Below are positions 24,300 through 37,586 of a DNA stretch of 64,000 nucleotides, in pieces. Made by a program: the position numbers and the translations under genes. The DNA lies in assembly GCA_016617855.1 (NCBI GenBank), contig JAECUM010001904.1, positions 1-64,000 on the forward strand. The letters are read 5' to 3'. Position 1 is the stretch's first letter; each line of letters opens with the position of its first letter. The DNA is from Megalonaias nervosa (Eukaryota; Mollusca; Bivalvia; Unionida; Unionidae). The notes under the pieces were generated by a model that ran no database searches, was not told the DNA's origin, and saw only the letters and a program-made list of their open reading frames with translations.

Positions 24300-25340
24300 C
24301 ATCGGTAAAAGATCAGGCGCATTATGATGTTTAAAAGATTTTCAGAAAGTGTTAGGTCATAATGAATCGTTTAGAACCAGTGGTGTTAGCATAGTCAATT
24401 TATTTTTCACCATTGATGAAGCACGTACCATTGATGAGTTCGATGCAAACAAAAATAATCTTGTCGTATACGACGATGTGTTGCATTACAATCAAGTCAA
24501 TCTCGTACAAATATTTTCAAGAGACAGGCATACAATAAGGACGTGGTTTATTTAACTAACCAATCACATCTGTGCAGGTTTTAGAATATCATCAACTGCA
24601 GAGATTTCATGAGCAAAAACGCAACGAATGACACAGTAAGTTTTAGACCAAGTGCGTATGCAGGACAAAATGTTGTTGAATATGATCTTGCCATGATTGA
24701 GTTGGATTTAGTTGTTAGTGATTGTTTCTTTATCTGATGACCAGACGTATTATGATGTTTTAAAACAATTTTAAAAACGTTCAGCAGCGGTGGCGACAAC
24801 ACAATCGATTATCCCTTCTACCCCAGATGAAGCAAATTCCATTGATGACTTCTATGCAAACTAAAACAAGAGTGTTGTATATAAAAATCTGATGCTGGAG
24901 AACCAAGTCAATCCCGCTAAAATATTTTCGAGAGGTCGGCACATAAACACCTACGTCAGCTACTTGACCCACGATATGCACAAATTGGCACGTGTGCATA
25001 AAGTAATCAGCGATAAATGTAACATGTTAATTATATTTCGTAGCAATGACCCCCATGATCCTAGAAATATTCACTGGACTTGGTTCACCTCCGACTGTTT
25101 GTGGGATAAATTTCGTGTCATGTTTGCCAGTATCACAAAGGATTCCTGTAGTTTTCTCACCATGGTTTTGACAGGAAGGAGTAAATATGACCTGGTCTGA
25201 CCACATCATTATAACAATCACAAACTATTACATAAAATCACTGCCAGTAATGTCAAAGAAGGATGTGCGAAGCGATGCAGTGAAGCCTCTCTTGAAGACC
25301 AAACAAATGTCAAATACATGTTACAGTAGCGACAGGCTGA
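24300..25340 (+). pseudogene. Virion packaging ATPase remnant, partly duplicated
   Basis: Two overlapping versions of the same segment occur. The first (24300-24560) reads TIDEFDANKNNLVVYDDVL, a Walker-B-like hydrophobic stretch ending in two acidic residues, then IFSRDRH. The second (24740-25200) repeats the segment (SIDDFYAN, stop, IFSRGRHINTYVSYLTHDMH) and goes on with RVHKVISDKCNMLIIFRSND. The wording matches the A32/FtsK-HerA type packaging ATPases of adintoviruses and other DNA viruses (FTRGRHK...YLTQSYYKLPR in general form). The Walker A region upstream could not be found. The protein would pump DNA into capsids. Stops and the tandem copy show it is dead. Confidence 0.6.
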
Positions 25341-25379
25341 AAACCTCAAAGCGGGATTTGCACATTCATTTGCTCCACT

Positions 25380-25920
25380 AATTCAATCGGTGAAGGAAAT
25401 GTCCGAATGTGATGACGATATTAAAAAGAACACAGCGCAAGAGGTAGCAGCGCTAACTGGAACAGAAGAAGATGCAGTTCAAGTTCGTCAGATGGTTAAG
25501 TTGACCAAGCCTATCAAAAAAGCAGCATAACTAACTGCAACGACTATTGGATACTTGACACAGGCGATGGGATAAGGCAAAGAAAAGGTTGGCAAACTTG
25601 CAAAAGCCGTTGTGTACTTGCAAACGGCGCTTGTGTACATGTTAAAGCCGTTAGATAGGCATTAGGTAGTATAAAGCCAACCGAGTATATGTCGCATCTG
25701 AGAACACCTCTTCAATACTTTAACACCTCTTCAATACTTTAACGAAACAGCTCGTCAGGCGATTTTCACAAATCTTATAGATGTTTCTCTTAATATAACC
25801 AGCAACTAGAAAGAATACTTGATAAATCCTCTATCAAATGCACATGATAAACATATGAACGTTGAATGGGCTACAATAATATGTAGGGAATTTATTGTAA
25901 AAAAACAAGGTACAATTACT
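25380..25920 (+). pseudogene. Unknown fossil gene shared with the minus strand near 48 kb
   Basis: The frame starts SVKEMSECDDDIKKNTAQEV and continues with VRQMVKLTKPIKKA, a stop, then TATTIGYLTQAMG. A homologous reading exists on the minus strand at 48023-48300 (ETMECADDVKHNT, IAKHTKDHKKATIITVETIT). It is rich in charged and small residues and may be a virion or core protein of the Polinton-like element because it directly follows the ATPase. I do not recognise the family. Confidence 0.5.
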
Positions 25921-26029
25921 CGGTGAGCTCATCGTGCACAAAACGCAAATGTATTGATTTGGAGATAATATTTGGCACTGTACGAATATCAACCAATAAT
26001 GAAATCATATCCATAACATCTTTCTAGAG

Positions 26030-26610
26030 TCCCCAACTAAGAGGAAGAGAGGAAACGTAAAGTAAAAGAACAAGGTACTTTTCGAGAACAGCAACATCAA
26101 ATACGTCTGCGACAAGACACTGTACACGTACATCAAACATACACACAAGCACAACCAAAACGTGCATCGCCTACAGAAACAATGAAAAGAAGAACAGGAG
26201 CAATTTAAAAGTCTATAGCACAACAACCTAGGTTAGAATTTCGCTTGCCGAATGAACAAGCTGAATGGATATCAGAACAAATTAAAGCCATCAGCAACAA
26301 TCAAAGCAAAGACCTGTTGCGCCCATACAAAAACGACTTTCTCCACTCACAACGAAACAACAATCAAAATAAGGAGCAGGCCTTTTTGGTTTGTGTGACC
26401 CAAACAACGTTGCTGATCGATTATAAACACTCGTGGGATCCGTTCGTGCTGGCAAGAACGCACCTGAAGTTATTAATGAAGCTACACGGATTTGTCAGTG
26501 ACTGGCCACGAAATACATATCGCACAATGGATCATGAACATCATAAAGATTTAAATGATGTATACGCCGAACGAAGTTCGAACATCGATCATGAGTTCTT
26601 AAACAATTGA
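26030..26610 (+). pseudogene. Unknown frame in Polinton-like fossil
   Basis: First comes a basic, Gln/Arg-rich stretch (26040-26200: EERKRKVKEQGTFREQQHQI), then after a stop at 26203 an open frame to 26610 (RLEFRLPNEQAEWISEQIKA, later FVLARTHLKLLMKLHGFVSD). No domain is recognised. The order and strand match the neighbouring ATPase and unknown genes, so it is probably an element structural gene. Confidence 0.35.
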
Positions 26611-26688
26611 GACACTATGTTGGGATACGGTGCTTGTTGAAAGCAATAATTTGATAATCAAAATCTCTTCAAAGAAATAAATTTCAAA

Positions 26689-26994
26689 GTGACGTTTAAT
26701 GTATATGTTACCACTGATGCATCACACACATTTGAGAACGTACTAGATTCACTGCGAGTTTATTGCAGTTGGCCTAATATCGATCACAACCTTTTATTGG
26801 TCTACCAGGAAATAAGTTCTTTGCATTTGCAGCAGGCACTGGTGCCACTTGGAATAATATTCAACTTCCCAATAGCATGTTCGACATATAATCGATCAAT
26901 GAAGAAATTCGACCAAAGGTCACAATGCTCCACCAAAACTCTAAAATTTAAATACGTTCCAATGAGCACAAACTCAGTTATATTATCGCCATAG
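26689..26994 (+). pseudogene. Short unknown frame in Polinton-like fossil
   Basis: A 101-codon frame on the same strand as its neighbours, without recognisable motifs. It could be chance, and is listed because it continues the colinear block. Confidence 0.25.
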
Positions 26995-27569
26995 AACCTC
27001 AAACATATGCGGTTGACATTGTAAGGTAGTAAATATGATAGGTTAGCTTGACAACATTTCCGATGATACACGTTTACGTATGTGATATTATATCGCGCCT
27101 GCATTCTGAGTATTAGCCCAGTGACTCAGGTCAATTTAGCATGCGAACACTCAAAGGGTTATGCACTGCTAGGGTTTTCCCCAACCGTGAAACCGGTGAC
27201 TTGATATCAATTATGCCCGCAGCAGCTGTGTATCTTCCGTGTCTTTTTAATCGGGTGACATATTCATTTTAGCCTTGTCGATAAAGACGAGCACACTGTA
27301 GATCTGAGGATAAAGACATTTACGATGCTGCTATATATTAGAGACCGACCTTATATTTTGGATATAATAATAACAGTCGAGCGTGGACATGTGAGACTCG
27401 TGCACGTTGTTAACGCGAGAACACCCGTTGCCGTGATATAATGCAGAAGTGACGTCATTCGTGGAATGTTCACTGGTATACAAAAAGTGCTGCTTAGAAT
27501 CGGATCAATCAACCGGTATTAAAAGCGGCTTGATTGCTTTGATCGACTAAAGTGATTTGTGGCTCAAGC

Positions 27570-28675
27570 CCCCATAAAAGCGGTAGAAACTATGCCACCT
27601 GCGGCTGGCAAAATCATTAATGAAGCAGTTAAACAACGACTGCCCGGTTCATGATTGCAAATCTGGCAATAGGAAGGAGATTCCAGTTGATGCGGTATTA
27701 GACAAAAATTAATAATGTATAAACTATAGCTCATTTCAATGTATATCTAATTCTGATTTGACATGGGCGCGGCTGTGTTAGTGGCTCAAAGTGGACGAGA
27801 TTTTCAGCGATACTTAAACCCCTCCTTTGAGACCAATAAATTAAAAATTAAACTACAAGTTCGGGACACGTCTATGTTTTTCTTTCCATATGAGGTACTA
27901 TTGGAAGTTGACGAAAAACGTGTAAAAAATGTATGGTGCTGATTATCCTGCGGATATTACAGCTGGATTTGTTAGCAACGGAATCATGGGGTCTTCAACA
28001 GTGCACGTTATTCCTTGAATGGAAAGAAAATCGATTCAATTATTGTCAAAGTTGACGAATTTAGATTTGCCAGATACAAAATGATTACACGAGAACAGCT
28101 TATCCAGCTGTGATGTTTGACTGGTAATGAAGAGTCCCTACCATATTCAATAAGTAGGCCTCGAAATGCTGCAGGCAGTGATACAGCAGATATAGCACCT
28201 ATAGTTGTACATCATAGCAGTGCTTTCAATGGTAGACGTGCTTACCGTCAAGGTAGAACCTAGTGGAGCCTTATTACGATTTTCGTGTGCAATTCCTCAC
28301 AGTCATATAATTGAGTTTTGCAGAGGTGTTCGCATGCGGCAGAGGGTTCCTATTACCCGTTCTCAGAAGATAACTGGCCCTTGATACATTTTGATTTACT
28401 TGCGATGGAAAAATCAAACATTTTCATGGTGTCTTTATGCAAAATTTAATTGCTTCGAAGGTGCCACGTCCGCATGAAACCGATATTGTCAACCTAGATT
28501 TGACACCAGCACAGCGCACTAACTGGGTTGCATATGGGATAGAACCTAAACACAGTTTGTATTTTATCTCTTATGGACTTTCACCGCCAGTTCAATTTGC
28601 TAATTGTATAACCAGGAACAGAAATAATGAACAACACGGTAGTGTCGTCTATAAATGTTATAATCAACTATAGCA
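27570..28675 (+). pseudogene. Unknown fossil frames, candidate virion proteins
   Basis: Three patches are visible: VETMPPAAGKIINEAVKQRLP at 27580-27650, VAQSGRDFQRYLNPSFETN and MFFFPYEVLLEVDEKRVKN at 27780-27940, and ITREQLIQL with YSISRPRNAAGSD at 28080-28180. An open frame at 28437-28673 ends KHSLYFISYGLSPPVQFANC and NRNNEQHGSVVYKCYN. The first patch has a counterpart on the minus strand at 46440-46500 (ETIPASIGKIINEAAQQ). By position these should be capsid-region genes of the Polinton-like element, but the families are not recognised. Confidence 0.4.
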
Positions 28676-29180
28676 ATACAACCTCTGCTGGATGGACCCA
28701 TATGAGGTCAGCTTGTTGATGAATCAACAGCTGCGAGATGAAATCACAAAGAGAACTGGGCTCATTGTGAGAAAAATAAAAACTCGCTTGCTTGGTTTTA
28801 TATGCTATTTTTTGTTTTGCCGTGGCAACAATCGTTGGTCTTGGTGTGACTGGATTAATATCTAGAGCAACTATCGTAGGTGCACAATCGCAATTATTTT
28901 CGCTTCTTTAACAATTGTAACCGATGGTGGTGCAAGCCATTTACGAATACATTTACGATACCATTCAGAGGTGCTTGCGGCGGCATAAGGCAGTCTCAAC
29001 ACTATATACAAACTGAAATTGGGAGTTATCGATGACAAAATGATTATCATAGCCGAGTTTGAGACTTTGTTGGTGGAAATGGAAACTCACCGCCATCTCC
29101 GAGCACAAACAAAGAACTATGCGGTTGAGAATTTACAGACAATAAAGGTCGCGGAACCAGTCTTCAATTTCGTGGATGCT
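28676..29180 (+). pseudogene. Possible membrane-segment frame at the end of the fossil
   Basis: Broken plus-strand frames include a hydrophobic stretch (FAVATIVGLGVTGLISRATI near 28815-28875) after a charged segment (RDEITKRTGLIVRKIKTRLL). A last frame ends at 29180. Function unknown; low confidence that it is more than chance. Confidence 0.25.
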
Positions 29181-29519
29181 TAATCATCTACTGGTTCCAC
29201 ATTGTATATCGCATCCATAACAAGTCATGGGAGATAGAAGTGTCTGACCAGGGTTGAATAGAAAAGCTAAAATCGGCATAATGACACTACAGTAAGCTAA
29301 ATCAAAGAGAACAATGGTTCTAAAATAGCGTATCGTTAGCATTTTACGCGGATGATTGGGGAATCTAGCAAGCAATGCAACACAAAGATAATTAATTACA
29401 TTAAATACATCACATAGTTAACAATTAGTCAATGATTTTGTGCTTTTCTCATGAAAGTACTAATAACCATGGATTCATAATAAGGCAGGATTGTCGAAAA
29501 ATAATTTCGCGCTTCCGAG

Positions 29520-29815
29520 AGAGAGAGAGAGAGCGAGAGAGTATGGAGGAGAAAGCTACAGAGACATAACACGACTTGTACTTGCTAAAAATTGCATGCA
29601 CATGAATGCTCCTGAAACGTGTATATTTGTAACGGAAAGAGAAAACAGGATTTAAGAAATATGCTTAAGAACACCTACATGCTTTTATATCATTAGATAG
29701 ATAGATAGATAGATAGATACATACATACATACATACATACATACATACATACATACATACATACATACATACATACATAGATCGATGGATGGATGGATGG
29801 ATGGATGGATGGATG

Positions 29816-29860
<45 letters not shown>

Positions 29861-29862
29861 GC
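29520..29862. repeat. Short (GA)n and compound GATA/CATA/GATG microsatellite
   Basis: A GA run at 29518-29534 is followed at about 29694-29858 by GATA, then CATA, then GATG, then GATA tetranucleotides. Reading frames through it are repeats only. Confidence 0.95.
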
Positions 29863-32800
29863 AGTGCACAAATTATCAAACTTTGAGTCAAAAATACTAA
29901 AAAAGAGGTAAAGAATATCATTACAAAACGCATGTGCAAGATATTATGAAACAAAACTTTGAATGAACTCGAAAAAAATTAAATCGCTTACCGGTTGTTT
30001 CACCTCAAAACAAATTGAAAGAGCTAACTTCGAGAATTCGTTTCGTTTGATTGCGAACCACGAATTTCATGTATATAAGAGAAGAATGTGCCGCGGGAAT
30101 ACGTGAACAAGCACAAACACATAATCTAAACTTGGAGGTGATCACGGGTTTCAGGCTATCAGTACAAAGAAAGGTTCTTGATCATGATTGCTTATTTGAT
30201 TCAATCGATATCTTATTTCTGATTGCACAACCTGCTGTATTTTTTTAAAGCTATTATATTGCCAACAAATTGGCCTTAAAGTTCTCACAAGCTACCGTAA
30301 GCCGCTCCCTTACAATTGATAAGAAACATACAATGATAGCGGACTAAACTGATGATTTAATACAACCATATGTAAACTTACATGATTCGGAGAAATTGTG
30401 ATGCTAGAGAAAGAGCGACAAATGAAAATCCTAACGATCATAGCAGAAATTAGACAAAAGTACAAGCATCAAAATGAATTCAGTGGCTGAAAAAGCAAAT
30501 AATACTATACACCAAAATTATTAAAAGAATTTTGTGTCTTTAATATATGACGGAACAAGTCAAAGAAGCGAATAATACATTTCTCTATAAAAATAAATGA
30601 TCTATATCATATAGTTTTGTAGTTCCTGGGATAAAGAAATGATTGAAATGTTGAATTTTCCTGCGTTGTTCGATAAGTTATGATCATTTAAATGGTACAA
30701 ATTTTCTAAATCATCACCACGATCTCAAAATTCACACAATGATTAGAATATTAATCATTATGCAACTCTTTACAGTTATTTTTAATTCGAATGTGCAGCA
30801 AATTTGTGTTATTGCAGCCTCTATTATATGTTTTGAGGATATCACGGTTTCTTTAAAACTGTATGGAATATAGGAATTATCTCCAAACCTTAACAGAAGA
30901 GTGTATAAAAAATGATTTTTTATATATTTTGAATCCAGCATTAGTTAGATTAAAACTATTCCTATTTACAATGTTATGCATCTCTTGATTCACCAAGCAG
31001 TGGTGGTAAATGGTCAGCAACATAAGATGTATGGACACGGTACACAATTATGAATGAACCTAATAAAGTCTGAAACTTTCATCTTACTGCTAGTGAAGGC
31101 CAACCTCTCTCTTCTTAACTCTTACGAGATGAACCATTTATATTAAAGCCAGTCACAATTTCCTGCTTATAATTACTTATATTATTTTATTTTAAGACAT
31201 TATACAGGCAAACACCATCCCATTAAACTTCAGCATATTCTAGTAACGGGCTGGTCTATGCGATTATATATCATTTTTCTTCAGCTCAATGTATATTTAA
31301 ATATATTCTAGGCTGCTTTCATTTTTTAGGTCGATGGATATGTCATCCTGATGTTATTTCAAGCTGGCTAGACCACTGAAAATTACGCCACGCTGCTAAT
31401 GGAACTCAGCAACACAAAGTATTCGTTTCTGGGTTGATGTTCAGAAAACACATTGTTTTAACACATGCACGAATAGCACTATATCATTACATTAACAATG
31501 CCGTGACCAGTGGTAGATAGTTTGCAAATCTATGCTCAATAAATATTTAGTATCCTGAATCTGCACGTAAGCTATCATCAGTAAAGAGTCTCTTTGCACT
31601 CAACAGGTTGTCGCCTATATGGTTAATATGTGCAATAAATCATAACCGACCTAACACAGATCCCTGTAGTTTTTTAATCTGCAACATACAGAATATTTTG
31701 AATACAAGGTATGTACCAAAACTTATTATATAGTTTTCGACACGTAGTCGTATAACCAATCGGTAAGAGAGCCCTTAATACCAGTTCACTTTAATGTCTG
31801 TACTAGACATTCGTGACGCTTTAGCGACATCGCAAAAGACCTAAACCGCCATACCTTTTAATCAAGAGCAGTAGATATAACATGCTACGTTTGCTTGAGC
31901 TGAAATATTGTAGACTTGATGAGAAAATACCAGGTCGATAGTTGCATATAAAAATATTTGAATATAGATGTTTGCAGCGATGCTAAAAATATTTTGTTGG
32001 GCATCACAACTCGATAGTGGCATAGGCCTTTTATTGGAACTAGCAGTGGGACATCACTATTATACATTAGCATTACCTTTGCTGTGTTGCATATATATAG
32101 AAGCAAGTCTTTCAGAGGTGATGAGTTGAATAGTATATAGTGTTGTTTAACTATTGTTACTACGCTTCTTTTGAGCATATGTTGTCTTATTTGGTGTACA
32201 CCACAGTCCTTTTGTTGATTCCTGAGATGTTGATTACATCAACAACGTCCTGTGATGTTATTATCATATCAGTTATCTTGTTTGATATTTTCACGTATAC
32301 ATTATATATATTGATATTGTTATAATCTACCTTCGCTGGGTCAGCGAAAAGGAAATTAAGACATGCTGCTTTCTAAGACATATAAATAATGCAAGTAAAG
32401 AACCATTCGCAATAATGCTCCTTAATGGGAAAATTGAGGTGAGAAACATTTCCTTGATATAATGACTCACAAGTTTCCAGAAATATATCTAATTTACACC
32501 AATATACTCAATATGCCCCAGGTTAAAAAATAGTTCAGTGTGTTATTTATTCTGTCTATTGACTTTGATATGTACCTTTTTTCACCCATTATTTTGCATG
32601 ATACCAAACTTTATCCCGCGGCCAAATGGTTATCATGCAAAATCGTAAAAAGTCTTTACTAAACAGAATGTATGGCAAAATAAAAGCTGTAACTTCATCA
32701 AAACATGCCACAAGCAGCTAACCTTGTTGTCTAGTTCATACATGTTATATATAAACTTTGTTGAAATATAATAAAATCAAGCTTCTTTCTTACAACAGGT

Positions 32801-33880
32801 AGAACATTCAGTACTGAGTAATTACCTAACTGTGATCGCTTTCGCTTGCGCTATCAGCGATAATTCTAGAATGTAGAACACCTATTGCTGGAGATATAAG
32901 AATCTGATATAACAGAGTTGCAGAATTATATGTCACTCTGATTGGCTCCGTGGCTATGTTGTACATATTACTAAACATCCTCGCCTATGAGCTTTAAATT
33001 CATCTCTAGGTTGATCATCGTTCAACTCACCCATATGAAGTTCACTTGCAGGTGCTAGTTCTCATACTCAGAACTGGAGTGGATAGATTCTGATATTCTC
33101 TGATTATGAACCATGGATATTTATATGCCTTGACATAATCAGATTGATAACCTAGAGCTTGAAATGTATTCCGCACTTATATCCGCCATTTTCCGCTTTT
33201 AAAAGACATCACCGAAGAAATCGGTTGAAGCACGTCAAACTAATGAAAATCTGTTTTGGTATCGTCGAGTATTCATCGAATCTAGCTTGTAGTATTCCAA
33301 GGAAATTAAACATTTTGAATCGACAAATATTACAAGGTCTATGAGTTATTATTGTTTATAACTGGCCAGATTAACAATGTATTCGATCGTGACAAAATAT
33401 TCTAATTTGTGCAACCAATCACCGTATCCGCAACTGTAAAGAAAGCTATATGATGCTGGAAAATATGTACGATTCATTTGCATGCATATCTCACATACGC
33501 AAATCTCTTCATTAGTCATGATTGTAATATCCTTAATTCAGTGGATGCTTTGCCTTTATGAATATGTACTATATTTAACAGAAAGAGTTTATCCGGAATT
33601 ATCATGATAATGTATTGGTTTGGGAACATTATGTACGCACTCAAGTTGTCTTTTTAACATGCTTTGTGGATATTATTACCTTGAAACTTTATGAAGTTAC
33701 TTTGCGTACAATTTACAAACTTTCATGTTATGAAATTGTATATCTGCCAATATTTGAAGTAAACAAGACAATGGCTACGCTTGAGCATCCAAACATATAT
33801 ACCCATCTTGTTTAAATGAATTAATTAACTCATTCACTCATGAGTCTGTTTGCTTCATTCGCGCTGCATTTCACTGAGTA
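29863..33880. other. 4 kb without recognisable genes
   Basis: AT-rich sequence with frames no longer than 97 codons and no recognisable motif or repeat on either strand. Confidence 0.5.
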
Positions 33881-33884
33881 ATTC

Positions 33885-33934
33885 ATTCATTCATTCATTC
33901 ATTCATTCATTCATTCATTCATTCATTCATTCAT
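33885..33934. repeat. (ATTC)n microsatellite
   Basis: About twelve CATT units. Confidence 0.95.
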
Positions 33935-33982
33935 CCAAGACAGATCTGCAGAGATATATTTGTAGATACACTATGGAGAGAC

Positions 33983-34215
33983 GGCTTCTGTGGCCTAGTG
34001 GTTAGAACTTCCACCTCTGCCACGGGAGCTCTCAGGTTCGAACCCCGACCGCGTCACACAAATGACGTATAAAAGCATTACTTACAGCTACCTCTCCTGG
34101 CGCTCATCATTAAGAGGTTAGTGTTAGGACTGGTCAGCCTGGTGTCAGGATAATGTGACTTGATGACATGATTTTACATGTCTGCGGCATGATGCTCCAG
34201 TGCTAGACATCACTT
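33983..34215 (+). mobile_element. tRNA-derived SINE, copy 1
   Basis: It has an A box (TGGCCTAGTGG at 33991) and a B box (GGTTCGAACCCC at 34035), then a body with CTGGCGCTCATCATTAAGAG and GGTGTCAGGATAATGTGACT. It shares these with copies at 40915 and 51655. The tRNA-like head cannot fold as a true tRNA gene across its whole length, so it is a SINE. Confidence 0.85.
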
Positions 34216-34589
34216 TAAACTGTCACACTGCAAATATCGTATCGATATGACTGAAAATTTGATAACGCTATATTAAACATTATGGTTGTAGAGTATTTAC
34301 CTAACTGTTGACAAATTATTTCAGTTCTAAATATGTTGTTTGTAAATCTTGGCATGCACATGTATTTTAAAATGGATTTTCATCATAATTTGCACATTAG
34401 CTATCTAATTTGTAAGGCAGTTAGGATATTGTTCTCACTATGTGTTCAATTCGTTAATGCAATACATCTAAATACTCATTCGAATTGCCTTTCACTTAAT
34501 ATTGGCAACTTTTATCAAGTTGGCATGAATTTTTTGTCAGTTTGGTTTTAAATCCTTGTGCGTGAGCAACCGCCCTGAATGCTTATCTA

Positions 34590-34813
34590 ACGGACTCGAT
34601 GACGCTGAAAATATCACAAAGAAAACCGATTACAACTGTCAGGAAAACTTTCTGATTACACGGACTCGATGACTCTGCTGGCTGACAATATCACAAAGAA
34701 AACCGATTACAACTGTCAGGAAAACTTTCTGATTACACGGACTCGATGACTCTGCTGGCTGACAATATCACAAAGAAAACCGATTACAACTGTCAGGAAA
34801 ACTTTCTGATTAC
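34590..34813 (+). repeat. Three near-identical tandem copies of a 77-bp unit
   Basis: Units are 34590-34659 (70 bp), 34660-34736 and 34737-34813 (77 bp each). The last two look identical; the first lacks seven bases in its CTGCTGGCTGAC part and has one substitution. This implies a recent expansion. Confidence 0.95.
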
Positions 34814-35490
34814 TAAACGTTTACTAAATAAATAAATTAGAGCTTTATTAGTACTACGAAACGTGAGGCCACTAGTTGCCACAATGCTATTAGAAAAGAA
34901 GGAGTCACTGGTATTATATATTCTGGGTCTTGTTGTCAGAACGCTTCGAACAGATAATTGCAATACAAATATTGTATCATTAAAAATCAAGCGCAAAGTT
35001 ATTTTTTCTTCAATTTGTAATACCAAATATAACATTTAGTAGTTACTAATCCGAACAGATCTCCAAAACATCGCATATTAAATTTCTTTGTTTTTAGCAC
35101 TTAACCTTGCGTTAGAAACAAACTGAAACGGCATTTCCTGTGATTCTATGTCTACATTTGAATACATTTTTCCTCTTCTATACGCCCCAACAACAGCCAA
35201 GAACTTGTCAAATCCACAACCATTGCAGAGCCTGTCTGTCGGCACTAGACTCTTTCAATTTTGTTTGCCTTGTGTTAACCATTTTTTGTAAGTGAAGGGT
35301 CATCAAAGTTGTGTTATGAATCTGATCATTACCATAGACAATTGCTTTATAGTAATATACTGTTTCTGTTGTGCATCGCCGAACAATGGGCATACTTATG
35401 TAAATTGCTCATCCATCATACACACTTGTGAATAAGTCGTGCTATGTAATATTTCCACAATTATAACATTTGGTCCAATTACCTATTTGA
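34814..35490. other. No gene recognised
   Basis: Short AT-rich frames only. Confidence 0.4.
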
Positions 35491-37310
35491 AATGCTTCTC
35501 AGGGACAGTTTTCCGGTCCTACCACTGTCGATTATACAGAAAAGTGTGATTCATTTTATATCATACTTATCGGCGATGAACTACCATTAGTGATCAAGAG
35601 CATCCTCCTTGTAACGGCTGGTGACATCATCTACGGTTAGTGCGAGGAACCTTGTCGTGCAACAGAAACAACAGGTCGCTTTGTGGCAACGGTTGAAATA
35701 ATTAACTGAGGTATGAGTATTCTGTGCGGTACCGGCAGTTGAATCTGCCAACTAGCTCTCATTTTGATTCGTACAATGACATCATCTAGTTAAACATTTT
35801 TATGACGGCAACTCGCAGTAACCTGTAGCTATAGAATATTGCCACAAGATTGGTATCCACTGTGATTTGGTCTCCTGGATTGAAACGCTCTAACTCTGCT
35901 AAGCAAACTAAAGGCCACAACAATTGTCTCCACTGGCCCGTTCCAGTGTCCTACATAAAAGGTCTCGGGCCTTCTCCCGGCACTCGGCTTCAGAGATATT
36001 GTTTTCCCTTAGCATGTCTCCAAATCAGTCGTGGTACTTGCAGTAGAAATATGTTATCAATGAGATACGTTTCCTGAAAGGGCGGAACGCTTTTGCATAA
36101 TAACTAGCACGGTAATGACAGTATGGAGGCTGACATTGACGATCACAATAAGTGCATAAACCTTCATCCGGATGCCCAAGAAAAGGCATAATGACCCGCA
36201 AAAAAGTGTAGTGTTTGGATAGTGCCCAATGTGGGAATTCCAGATTATGACCGCTATGGGTAGACCAAATCGCTCACTCGCATACCCAACGTCTATAGTA
36301 AGCCATGAAAGACTTATTCCAGGACAGATGATACCAATACATGAAAGGAGTTTCGGAGTAGTTTGCAGGCATTAACAGCTAACGTAGCAGCAGCAGTGGA
36401 CGACGATTATGCAGCACTGTGACTGTAGGCTATCAATGAACATTTTCCAATTTGAACTGGGCAACATTAAGATTTGTGGCACTTTGTTCTATTTTGCTCA
36501 TCCGCTTGGCAGAGATAGGAAATTGTGGTTAGCGATTACAAACCTGTGGTCAGCCAGTAATTTTGCATTTATGATAGCCTTCGTCATTCGAACATCGTGG
36601 TTTGCGATTACAAACCTTTGCTGAGACCAGCATTTTGCATTTATGACGACCTTTGTCATTCGGACAGCATGCGTGTCCCTTCCAGTGACACTGACATAGA
36701 CAATAATAACATGTCATTCCTTATGAAACTGAACCCAACTAACCCTGGTGCCGTTAGATAGGCGATTCAACTGTGTTGTTGACTATGAGGCAGTGTTCGA
36801 CGCACTTCACCAGCAGGACGAGTTTTTGTAATCACATTCTGACTAAGTGCGATGACTTCTGCTATCTCTAGCACTGAGTCATCAAGGATGATGTACTTAT
36901 TTTCCTTTGTTACTTCAGGAATAAGATGTTACAGGTCAACATAAAATGTGTCGTTGATCTCATCGATGTTGATCATGGTGAATGTATAACTACGAAAGAC
37001 AGTTGCATGATATTTTCACTACGTCGGTCGGGTCATTTATATTAATCTGTCGTTCGCGCCCTTTTGAGGATTTTTACTCTTGCTTGCTATCTGTGATTTA
37101 ATTGCAAGCTCCACACCATCTTCATTATGGCCACTTTAGACGAGGCTCAATCAGGCTTCTACTTCAGTGATTTGTCCTTCCTCAGCTAGATGGGTTACCC
37201 TCAGGACTGGAATTTGCATATTGAATCTGGCGAGATCTCTACCAACAGAAGATGTTCGTTTCTCTGGTATACATCCTGATGCAATGAATAATAGTGTGCC
37301 TGTGCCATTA
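35490..37310 (-). other. Decayed, partly cysteine-rich reading frames, unassigned
   Basis: On the minus strand several patches look formerly coding: NPGDQITVDTNLVAIFYSYR (near 35800-35870), DEGLCTYCDRQCQPPYCHYR (near 36110-36170), CCPNDKGRHKCKMLVSAKVC with a tandem copy CSNDEGYHKCKITG (36540-36680), and YIILDDSVLEIAEVIALSQN (36840-36900). Stops are frequent. I cannot name a family. The region lies left of other minus-strand Polinton-like fossils and might belong with them. Confidence 0.3.
36526..36672. repeat. Tandem duplication of about 73 bp
   Basis: Two adjacent diverged copies, each containing GGTT(A/T)GCGATTACAAACC and CATTTATGA. On the minus strand they encode the repeated Cys pattern C...C..DxGxHKCK. 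Confidence 0.8.
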
Positions 37311-37414
37311 TCTTCTTCCTACCTCTAGGTCAGAGTATAACCACTTCCGTTGATATGCCGCAGAATTGGAATGTATCTGGTGGTGGAGAAGAATAGTGTC
37401 GTGATATAGAGAGA

Positions 37415-37586
<172 letters not shown>

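Noticed and set aside
29665..29954. Two long minus-strand frames with Tyr-Leu-Ser-Ile and Tyr-Val-Cys-Met repeats
   Set aside because: They are readings of tetranucleotide repeats.
33985..34060. Possible tRNA gene
   Set aside because: A and B boxes are present, but it is the head of a SINE with related copies at 40.9 and 51.7 kb and there is no complete cloverleaf.
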